NCBI GenBank assembly: GCA_019217005.1
Contig: JAHBNG010000158.1
Coordinates: 1-29,490 of the forward strand
DNA length: 29,490 nt
Direction of reading: 5' to 3'
From: Chloroflexi bacterium TSY
Lineage (GTDB): Bacteria > Chloroflexota > Anaerolineae > Caldilineales > Caldilineaceae
Both the position numbers and the translations under genes were made by a program. The notes beneath the pieces were generated by a model. It saw only the letters and a list, made by a program, of their open reading frames with translations. It was not told where the DNA came from and made no database searches. This document shows positions 17,613 to 24,699 of the stretch, one piece after another. The number at the start of each line of letters is the position of its first letter. Position 1 is the stretch's first letter.

Positions 17613-18271
17613 GTCATGTGATGCGACCTAACCCGCGCTCGCTCAACACCCCAACATCAATAGATGACTTTGCTCCTGCAGATGTCGAAGCCGGAACGGG
17701 CTTGGCTTTACAAGATGAGATAGGACGTTATATTTTCTTCCTCGCTGGGCAACGTCATCGGTGTCCGCCCGGAACCCTATTTTATGCCGGGATCGGAGGT
17801 CATTTGGAGCCTGGAGAAGGCTGGCTGGAATGTGTCCACCGGGAAGCGCGGGAGGAAACGGGTGTTGATGTTGTGGTATATTCTTCAGAGTATACCTGGT
17901 ATTTACCCCAAAATGGGTCTCCCATCTTAGTGTCTGTGCCTGATGAGCCAACTCCCCTGGCACTTTACGAAATGATCCATCCACCCAATTCACCGCTCGC
18001 CGGTGAGATTTATCGGATTGTTATTTATCGTGGGAAATTATGCGAAACACCGCGCAATTTGCCTGTAGACGAACTACGCGGCGTGATTGCATTAACGGAG
18101 GAACAGGTGATTCGTGCAGCAGATGAGAAGCCACCCTTGGAACAGCTTCTTGCAACGGGTGCTGCTTTGCTTATCGAGGCAGAACCCGTTGATAGGCAAA
18201 CTCGACTCTATCCGATTGGAACAGCTGCTGCTCTGGGAATGATCTTTGCTTTAGGCTTTTCCAACAATTAA
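17609..18271 (+). CDS. Nudix hydrolase
   Basis: A 220-residue protein with a complete Nudix box, GGHLEPGEGWLECVHREAREETG, described as G-x5-E-x7-REA-x-EE-x-G (residues about 64-86). The GTG at 17609 overlaps the transporter stop (GTGA), which suggests translational coupling; the ATG at 17621 is the alternative. The C-terminal 100 residues, including LPVDELRGVIALTEEQV and a final hydrophobic stretch, are longer than a minimal Nudix. Substrate unknown. It ends 30 bp before a strong hairpin terminator. Confidence 0.88.
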   Translation: MSHVMRPNPRSLNTPTSIDDFAPADVEAGTGLALQDEIGRYIFFLAGQRHRCPPGTLFYAGIGGHLEPGEGWLECVHREAREETGVDVVVYSSEYTWYLPQNGSPILVSVPDEPTPLALYEMIHPPNSPLAGEIYRIVIYRGKLCETPRNLPVDELRGVIALTEEQVIRAADEKPPLEQLLATGAALLIEAEPVDRQTRLYPIGTAAALGMIFALGFSNN

Positions 18272-18300
18272 AATCTCTAATTTGATCTGGAAAAGCTCAA

Positions 18301-18354
18301 GCCATTCCAGAGAAATCGACTGGGCAAATTGGGGATTTATTTCTCTGGAATGGC
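18301..18354. terminator. Bidirectional hairpin terminator
   Basis: A perfect 16-bp stem: GCCATTCCAGAGAAAT (18301-18316) and ATTTCTCTGGAATGGC (18339-18354). It lies between the stop of the Nudix gene and the stop of the convergent YbjQ-type gene, so it can end both transcripts. Confidence 0.85.
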
Positions 18355-18355
18355 C

Positions 18356-18673
18356 TTATTCCCGTAAACGAACAGCGGTGCCATAGGCAAGCAGTTCCGC
18401 TGCGCCCTGTAGAACCGTTGATGTGGTAAAGCGAACGCCTACTACTGCATCTGCACTGAGACGCTCTGCCTCTGCAATCATGCGATCCATAGCCTGTTCC
18501 CGTGCTTCGGCCATTAACTTCGTATACTCAGTTACTTCACCGCCGACTAGATTCCGTAGACCAGCGACTAAGTCTGACCCAATATGACGGGCACGAATGG
18601 TATTTCCACGCACCACGCCAAGTGTTTCCACAATTTCTCGTTCTGCAATCTTATCTTGCGTTGTGATGATCAT
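18356..18673 (-). CDS. YbjQ/UPF0145 family protein
   Basis: A 105-residue protein of the YbjQ_1 family (once called heavy-metal binding domain): MIITTQDKIAEREIVETLGVV, GLRNLVGGEVTEYTKLM, AEAERLSADAVVGVRF and LLAYGTAVRL. Members form pentameric rings; their role is not settled. Full length, with a near-abutting upstream membrane gene (5 bp), so the two form an operon. Confidence 0.92.
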   Translation of the reverse strand: MIITTQDKIAEREIVETLGVVRGNTIRARHIGSDLVAGLRNLVGGEVTEYTKLMAEAREQAMDRMIAEAERLSADAVVGVRFTTSTVLQGAAELLAYGTAVRLRE

Positions 18674-18678
18674 TCAAC

Positions 18679-18885
18679 CTATTTCTCCACGTTCCTGATA
18701 TAGTACTCATCTTCCTTGTTTGACAGGCGTTCCATTAAGACTTTGACAAATAAGAAGCCGATTCCAACCAGGAATAGAAGCCCAATCAAACCATAGGGGA
18801 ATACAGCGATCATCCCAATAATGAGCAGACTGATGTAACAAATGACGCCGAGCCCGATAATCGCGAGCGCTACTTTTTCAAGCAT
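18679..18885 (-). CDS. Small two-helix membrane protein
   Basis: 68 residues with two predicted membrane helices (LAIIGLGVICYISLLIIGMI and VFPYGLIGLLFLVGIGFLFV) and a charged C-terminus (ERLSNKEDEYYIRNVEK). It lies 5 bp upstream of the YbjQ-type gene on the same strand; small membrane proteins beside ybjQ-like genes are common. Function unknown. Confidence 0.75.
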   Translation of the reverse strand: MLEKVALAIIGLGVICYISLLIIGMIAVFPYGLIGLLFLVGIGFLFVKVLMERLSNKEDEYYIRNVEK

Positions 18886-19071
18886 AGAAATTTACTCCGT
18901 TCACACGTGTTGCGTGATACTCGTTGAGATTCTCATTGATCTGCCATAATGATGTAACTATTGATTTTATGTGATAGAGTATACGATAGAAATAGTAGAT
19001 GAGCCTCTCAAACATCTGACAAGAGACTGACAAAGCAGTGACTGAAACAGGATCGTCTCTCACTCCTTTCC
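18886..19071. other. Short intergenic region
   Basis: Lies between the two-helix membrane gene and the displaced end of the SMP-30 gene. AT-rich, nothing recognised beyond a probable promoter area for the membrane gene. Confidence 0.4.
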
Positions 19072-19113
19072 TCAAGGGAATAACAGCAGCCCTGTTCTTT
19101 CTGTTTGTGCTTT
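19072..19113 (-). pseudogene. Detached 3' end of the SMP-30 gene
   Basis: Reads KAQTERTGLLLFP and stop (TGA 19072-19074) on the minus strand. It joins DGHLL at the other side of IS-C copy 2 and matches the normal C-terminus of the family (a Glu-Arg-Thr-Gly stretch). It has no start of its own. Confidence 0.75.
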
Positions 19114-19115
19114 TA

Positions 19116-20621
19116 ACTTTACTTTCTGGTAAAGGCTTGAGTGACAAAGGGCAAACCGAAAGGGGCGGAAAAAAGAATCCACCCTGAAAAAACGGGATAA
19201 AATGTAAAAATAGTGCTCGGCTAGTTTAAGCAGCGGCATTGAGGCGGCGATGAGCGAGAACGCCTTTAGGTAAATGGTGTGAAACCGAGGCCTTTTTCCG
19301 AAAGTCAGGGTCGAGTTGGTCGGGAGTTGGAAAAAGAGCACTCGAGAGAACGCGGCGCAGCCTGCCGGGAGTGGCTTGAGGCTCTCGATCCCAGTAGCCA
19401 GTCGGTATGGGAGGAAGAGAAGCGGCTAAATGGGAAAGAAGATTGCCAGCCAGCAGCCCCAGTTCAGGTAAGCGGAAGCAAGCCTCATCGGCATGAACAA
19501 ATTGACGATGTAAGCCAATCATCTGCTTGGAAGCCAAGGGGGGGATGTTCAACAGGCCAGCGCTCCAGATAGAAAAGATAAATGGTTTCAGCTTGTAAAG
19601 CCATGACGGTCGCCAGAACCAAAGGTGTGTGATAAGCAGGATCCTGAAAGACGTAAATCGAATAGGTGCGGTTGGCTGTATCCACCTTGGTTGTCCTGGG
19701 GACGAGATTGTGCCATGCTTGATAGCGAATCAGGCGACCACTATAGACAAATTGACCAAACGAGTCTGGAGTTGTGGCCTCGAGTCGCTTTCCCCTATAG
19801 CATCGAGAGAGCGGACGCACAATATCACCATATTCGGGTGGTCTGCCTTTTTTCCTTACGTTCGGGTAACTCATTGCGGCGCGCTGTGCAGTTAATCGCT
19901 TCCCGAAGGACAAATCGGTCGACGTCGCTTTCTAGCATTTCTCTGATTGTAAACCCGGCATCGACCACCGCCACTTCGTCTGACTCCAGTGATTTCTTCG
20001 TCTCTTTCAGCAGCTTTTTCCGAAACTCACTTTCCTTTGTGCCTACCTCGCATCTCATGATTGCCTTGAGCAGTGGCACTCGTTTCCCGCCTATCTCCCC
20101 CGAGCTTATCATCACTCCAAAGATGAGCGCGGCAATGCCCGACGAGCCGTTGAGTTATAGAGTCGGTTCACTTTCCCTTGCAGCTTCGGTCGCCAGAACC
20201 CTGTGATATCTATGCTTTTCACTCGGTATCCTTCTAACTTTTTTGCCTCCCATTCCCTTTCCACTCCACTTCTTCTTGCCACGATGAGAGCAGGCTTGCA
20301 ATATCCCATGATCCATATCGAAAGCTCCACCAGCTTCGCCGGAGCTCCTCATCTTCAAACCCGCTTTCACTCAATCCACTATGGATTGCTCCTCGACTTT
20401 TCAGAAACGACCCATTCATCATCGCCCACATCAGACGCATTACATTTACGTTTGTTCCCACCGGCGTTACTTGCAATACATTCATCAGTACTGCTATAGT
20501 TATTTCTGGCGCGGTTAGCATTCCTTCCTCCTTTTTGGGTTCTCTACCTTTAGGATGAAACGCTAACCGCTTTTTGTCACATTTCTCACCTCATCTCTTT
20601 TCTTTTACCAGAAAGTAAAGT
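19116..20621 (-). mobile_element. Insertion sequence IS-C, copy 2 (inverted, 1506 bp)
   Basis: Same ends as copy 1 (ACTTTACTTTCTGGTAAA at the left, TTTACCAGAAAGTAAAGT at the right), in the opposite orientation. It lies inside the 3' end of the SMP-30 gene. The left flank is TTTTA and the right flank TTAAG. The uninterrupted gene needs CTTTTAAG here, so the duplication was probably TTTTA (the complement of TAAAA used by copy 1) with T residues lost in the record. Confidence 0.88.
19226..20521 (-). pseudogene. IS-C transposase, copy 2, frameshifted
   Basis: Same protein as in copy 1, MLTAPEITIAVLMNV to LAHRRLNAAA. Its frame breaks fall at other places: an extra CC after GAGGAGCT (near 20347), near 20130 (TCGGGCATTGCCGCG, where copy 1 has TCGGCATTGCCCGCG), and seven instead of six C before TTGGCTTCC (near 19537). 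In the stretches compared I saw no base substitution. A composite of the two copies reads through, so the family was recently active or the breaks are errors. Confidence 0.8.
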
Positions 20622-21477
20622 TTAAGAGATGCCCGTCTATGCTTGTGACATAAAGCGTCCGCAAGTTTGCATCTCCAAAGGAGCAGTTTGTTGGACGATT
20701 GACAGGCAGTGGATGTGTTTCCAGAACGCGCCCATTGGGAGCAAAGACATAGATCATAGCGCCTGGTCCACTCACTTCCCAACCAGCTGTTGCAACAATA
20801 TTTCCTTCCGTGTCCAAACACATCCCATCGATGCCGCGATGCGGATAGAAGTTGTGCAACACCTCAAACTGACCCAGCGTGTCATCATCCAAAATCGGAT
20901 AGGCGCGCAACTCGCGTTTTTCACTGTCGCCATATTTACTTTGCGCAACATAGAGCGTGCGGTTGTCGGGCGAGAGAAGCAATCCATTGGGTGCCGTTGT
21001 ATCGAAGGTCATGCGTTTGCAGTTCCAGGAGCCATCGAGTTGTGGGTCCAGACGGAAAATAGACTCATGATCAAGCTCCATGTCGTGGCGCAACTCGCCG
21101 TAGCGTGGATCCGTAAACCAGATACGTCCTTGTTGATCGATGGCTAGATCATTGGGGCTGTTGAGCCGCTTGCCCTCGAATTGATCGCAGAGAACCGTTA
21201 CACCCCCATCCGCTTCGTAGCGCACAATACGCCGACCACTTGTTGAATCTTTCTCTGGATTCCCACCTTCGCAAGCATAGAGCCGTCCATCCGGGTCGAA
21301 CATCAAGCCATTGGCCCGATTTGTTCCTGTGCGTATCTCAGTTGATTCGCCACTCGCTGGATCATAGCGCATGATGCGGCTGTTAGGAATGTTGGTGTAG
21401 AGTAAGCCGTTGCCGTCCCAGGCAGGTCCTTCCGTCAGGCCCATTGGACCAGCGATCAGTTCAAATGTCCAGGTCAT
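20605..21477 (-). CDS. SMP-30/gluconolactonase/LRE family protein, 3' end displaced by an IS
   Basis: A six-bladed propeller lactonase of the SMP-30 family, usually acting on sugar lactones. Motifs: LTEGPAWDGNGLLYTN (metal Glu), RANGLMFDPDGRLYACEGG, LNSPNDLAIDQQGRIWFTDP (metal Asn), APNGLLLSPDN, and GIDGMCLDTEGNIVAT (catalytic Asp). The last host codons are LYVTSIDGHLL (from about 20622); the final NFTFW and stop are read from the IS-C terminal repeat. The original end, KAQTERTGLLLFP then stop, lies beyond the IS at 19072-19113 in the matching frame. The present protein has lost only about 13 residues of the last strand and gained five, so it may still fold. The ROK and amidohydrolase genes nearby also suggest sugar use. 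Confidence 0.9.
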   Translation of the reverse strand: MTWTFELIAGPMGLTEGPAWDGNGLLYTNIPNSRIMRYDPASGESTEIRTGTNRANGLMFDPDGRLYACEGGNPEKDSTSGRRIVRYEADGGVTVLCDQFEGKRLNSPNDLAIDQQGRIWFTDPRYGELRHDMELDHESIFRLDPQLDGSWNCKRMTFDTTAPNGLLLSPDNRTLYVAQSKYGDSEKRELRAYPILDDDTLGQFEVLHNFYPHRGIDGMCLDTEGNIVATAGWEVSGPGAMIYVFAPNGRVLETHPLPVNRPTNCSFGDANLRTLYVTSIDGHLLNFTFW

Positions 21478-21555
21478 TTGGGGTTTTCTCCTATTTCTCT
21501 ATATTGTTCGACATAACCGTGTTTTCTGACACAGTCCGACTGGTTGATGTGATTG

Positions 21556-24393
21556 TCACTGGGCGAATTGATTTGCGAAAGGAGTGACTATACTTATATT
21601 ATTAATGATCCATTCTTGAAACAATGGAATTTTGATTTTGATTTTTCCATCTTGAACACGCTCAACAACATCGTGCTCTATCAATTCCGTCCAAGGTTCA
21701 GAATCCTCCACCCGCAATCCATCTGGGGCTTGTGCAAGTTTAAATAGAATCTTCTCACTACCACGATCGTTAAGACTAATTTCATCCCAAATGTTCCTGC
21801 AATAGCGATCTAGACCTCGTTCAAAGGTTGGATCCGGATTGAACCGTATTTCGTTTATATCATCGACGGTAAAAAGGGGATCACACAGCCGATTGTTTGA
21901 TAGATCCCGATTGTAATTGTCCATTAAACAGTAGGCCCACAGTTGCACGATATAGGGATGCCCAGCTGACTGGTGAAACACTTCTTCGATCGCTTCATCT
22001 AAACAGTATGGTAGAAAATCCTCATGGGGGTCTCTTAATAATTTTTTGGTATTTTCCCGGGAAATGTAACTAACATGTATCGGTTCTAAGCCTGTGGTAA
22101 AGGGATTATCGAATTGCTCACGGATTTCATTTGGCGTTTTCTTTGTGACAAAGACAAATCCGAGTTGACTTTGAGCTTGAGAAAATTCCCACAAAAATCG
22201 AAGGATATGGTCCTTTGTTCCTGACTGAATAATCAAACTTTCAATATGCTCGAACTCATCCAAAACGATCACCAATGATTGCTCTAGACCCATCTCACAC
22301 ACGCGCTTGACATAAGTATAGAAAGTGTGATTTGGATCTCTGAATATTGCTTCACGCGATGGAGATTGGACATTCGTTTGAATTTCGATCTCAGCACAAA
22401 TCGCCATGAGCAGATGCGATTGCGATGCCCGAATGTCCAAATGCTCAAGATTTACATAAATAAGGATAATACGCCCTGAGTTGAGCGTCTTCTGGTTAAA
22501 AATAACCGAAGTTTTACCTATTTGCGTTTGCCCATACAATAGAACAGGTCGCAGATTTCCTTGTGTCCAAGCATTTTTGAGATCATCTATTATAGTTTGC
22601 CGTCCAACGAAAATGTCCGCATTATGTAGTGGTTCGGCAAAAATATATGGGTTCTCCACTCTTTTCTGAGGAGATATATTGGGAGCGGAATATTTTCCTA
22701 AGAGATTGTACCATTCCATTGATTGCTCCAATAGAATCTGTTCACCCGGCCGAAAATCTTGGTTTGCCACAATTTGCTCCAGGTCAGCGATGATCTTTGC
22801 AAGAATTCCAGTTGCTACCCGCCTAATTATATGTTTTCTCAGACCTCTACAATGCTGGACTACCCAAGAACAGCGAATGAACTCCTGAATGGAAGATAGA
22901 GCGTTCCACGCTTCTTTAAACTTTACATTGTTTGAAGGGACTGATAATTTGAACGGGGCCGTAGGGATGATATTTGGTCCTTCTACAATCCGCTCAAGCG
23001 TATCTGCAAGTTGGCACAATTCTTTTCCTGAATCTCCAAAATCTCTCTTTCGAAGATCTTGTTTTTCAAATGCCTCTTTTGCCTTCCCTGGATATTTCTG
23101 CATCAGATACCATAATCCGGCGATTATCGCCCGTTGAGGTGTATCGGTTGCCAATTCGATCGTTAACGGTTTGCGATCCAAAAGTAAACCTCGCCGTTCT
23201 CTATTCTTTTTCAATCGCCCCTTCTTTTTTGTGCGATTGCCAAAGAATATAGTGGAAGCGGGTGCCGTTGGAATTGTCTTCACGAAAGGAATTGACGTGT
23301 TTGGTGCATACTCCAAAATATCATTTCTGCATGTCTGATTTTCAAACAAAACAAGAACATGATCGATAATTTGTTTATCGGGAGTATCTGCCAATCGTTT
23401 GCGTACAACCTGAATAAGCGGAGGCTTTTGATAGCTGAACTTCAGTAGAATCGTCAAGTTCGATATCCCTTGAGCCCAATCTCGCTCAAGCTCTTCCTCA
23501 AATTCTTGCATTAACCGAGCGAAGGGAATTCGAGTAACATGCGGGATGTTCCAACTCCCGTCGTCATCTGGTTCTTGCGAACAGACAACCCACCCCAATA
23601 ACCAATCATCTGGGCGCAACACAATAAACACTAGTGTGGCACAGGCAACGAAAAAAGTGATGATACTCCAGTAAAGTGCGGTTAGAATTGAATCGGCAGC
23701 TGAACCTGCAGCCGGCATATAGTACCGAACGAGAAGACCAAAGATGAGAATAAAAAGAACACCGAAGCTACCATACGAAATATTTCGTTGCTCTGTATTG
23801 GTTGAATATTTTAGCAGAATCAATATTGCTGTCCCAGTGATAACGCCAATCAATAGTCCGATAAATAAACTTTGTGAAATATGTGTTCTAAATATTAAAT
23901 CATGGATTAATGGTATGCTGATGAACGAGCTAATGATCCCCAGGTAGATTGCGTGATGAATAAACGGAATAATCAAATTTTTTATACTAAATCCTAAAAT
24001 AACAATCAGGAAAAAGAAAATAAGCCCGACGATACTACCCGCAAAAAACCTCGATAGGGTTACTGTTCCAGACCCTATATTATTGACGAGGAGCCAATAA
24101 CATACATTGATCGACAGCAGCAGCAAAGTCCCCAAAAGAGCTGTTTGCCAAAAGAATTGTGTAATCAAACGGGATTTGCTGAATTGACCCGTTAGATTGT
24201 TTTGGATACTTGCGTCATGTGTTGGTGAAAAAGGAAGATTGTTCAACCAATCAATATAATGCTCAATTGCTTGAGGGAAATATAAATACCAAACCAACAG
24301 CTGGATATTGTCGCGAGGACTCTTCCAATTCAAGACCGAAGTTATTTTTGGTGCAAGATTTAGCGATTGAATAGGTTGCTGTTCGGGAATCAT
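21556..24393 (-). CDS. Membrane-anchored AAA/STAND-like ATPase
   Basis: About 945 residues. I prefer ATG 24393 (MIPEQQPIQSL); the longer start at 24414 lies inside the terminal repeat of a MITE. Numbered from the 24414 start: residues 1-85 cytosolic; six hydrophobic helices at about 87-110, 122-142, 152-175, 182-203, 214-231 and 244-266; a soluble helical region 280-590 that I do not recognise; then NPYIFAEPLHNADIFVGRQ and a P-loop ATPase with Walker A GQTQIGKTS (628-636) and Walker B VIVLDEF (715-721). After that come GFVFVTKKT, a lid-like region with SAGHPYIVQLWAYCL, and a C-terminal winged-helix-like end. This is the Orc1/STAND-like AAA type common in Chloroflexota signalling proteins. It is divergent from the CHAT protease gene, hinting at a joint role; the function is unknown. 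Confidence 0.85.
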   Translation of the reverse strand: MIPEQQPIQSLNLAPKITSVLNWKSPRDNIQLLVWYLYFPQAIEHYIDWLNNLPFSPTHDASIQNNLTGQFSKSRLITQFFWQTALLGTLLLLSINVCYWLLVNNIGSGTVTLSRFFAGSIVGLIFFFLIVILGFSIKNLIIPFIHHAIYLGIISSFISIPLIHDLIFRTHISQSLFIGLLIGVITGTAILILLKYSTNTEQRNISYGSFGVLFILIFGLLVRYYMPAAGSAADSILTALYWSIITFFVACATLVFIVLRPDDWLLGWVVCSQEPDDDGSWNIPHVTRIPFARLMQEFEEELERDWAQGISNLTILLKFSYQKPPLIQVVRKRLADTPDKQIIDHVLVLFENQTCRNDILEYAPNTSIPFVKTIPTAPASTIFFGNRTKKKGRLKKNRERRGLLLDRKPLTIELATDTPQRAIIAGLWYLMQKYPGKAKEAFEKQDLRKRDFGDSGKELCQLADTLERIVEGPNIIPTAPFKLSVPSNNVKFKEAWNALSSIQEFIRCSWVVQHCRGLRKHIIRRVATGILAKIIADLEQIVANQDFRPGEQILLEQSMEWYNLLGKYSAPNISPQKRVENPYIFAEPLHNADIFVGRQTIIDDLKNAWTQGNLRPVLLYGQTQIGKTSVIFNQKTLNSGRIILIYVNLEHLDIRASQSHLLMAICAEIEIQTNVQSPSREAIFRDPNHTFYTYVKRVCEMGLEQSLVIVLDEFEHIESLIIQSGTKDHILRFLWEFSQAQSQLGFVFVTKKTPNEIREQFDNPFTTGLEPIHVSYISRENTKKLLRDPHEDFLPYCLDEAIEEVFHQSAGHPYIVQLWAYCLMDNYNRDLSNNRLCDPLFTVDDINEIRFNPDPTFERGLDRYCRNIWDEISLNDRGSEKILFKLAQAPDGLRVEDSEPWTELIEHDVVERVQDGKIKIKIPLFQEWIINNISIVTPFANQFAQ

Positions 24394-24407
24394 TACGAAA
24401 ACTTTTT

Positions 24408-24487
24408 GGCTCATCTATGAAAAGTGTGCAAATCGACGATCATATCGCCCAAATTTCACAGATTTGCACACTTTCGTCTGATGAGCG
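24408..24487. mobile_element. 80-bp palindromic MITE, copy B
   Basis: It begins GGCTCATCTATGAAAAGTGT and ends GCACACTTTCGTCTGATGAG-CG, with the duplication AACTTTTT (24400-24407, 24488-24495; a ninth base may be lost in the T run). Same arms and orientation as copy A. It lies 14 bp upstream of the preferred ATPase start. Its end supplies an in-frame ATG (24414) to the gene. Confidence 0.85.
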
Positions 24488-24699
24488 AACTTTTTTTAGC
24501 CGTATCTTTTCGACAGTCATTACAATATTATCTGTAGTGTGCTGAGTATCTGGTGCTCGAATTTGTTCTATTTGATCCTTTTTGGTACAACATATTTACA
24601 GACAGTAGCTGCAAAAGGGACATACACAGAAGTATAAAACATTCGCGTATCGATTCTGTAATCAGCAGTGTCGCCATAGGACAACGAACGTAGACGAAA
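24488..24699. promoter_or_regulatory. Divergent regulatory region of the ATPase/CHAT pair
   Basis: About 210 bp shared between the two 5' ends once MITE B is set aside. AT-rich with several -10-like stretches (for example TTACAATATTATC near 24520), so both promoters probably lie here. The minus-strand frame at 24528-24881 is not a gene. No operator could be identified. Confidence 0.4.

Noticed and set aside
12842..20621. A 7.8-kb composite transposon bounded by inverted IS-C copies
   Set aside because: Copy 1 has its own TAAAA duplication, and copy 2 sits within the SMP-30 gene with both gene ends directly flanking it. The copies inserted separately.
12842..20621. Inversion of the segment between the IS-C copies
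   Set aside because: An inversion would swap the flanks; copy 1 still has matching duplications on both sides and the SMP-30 parts still join across copy 2.
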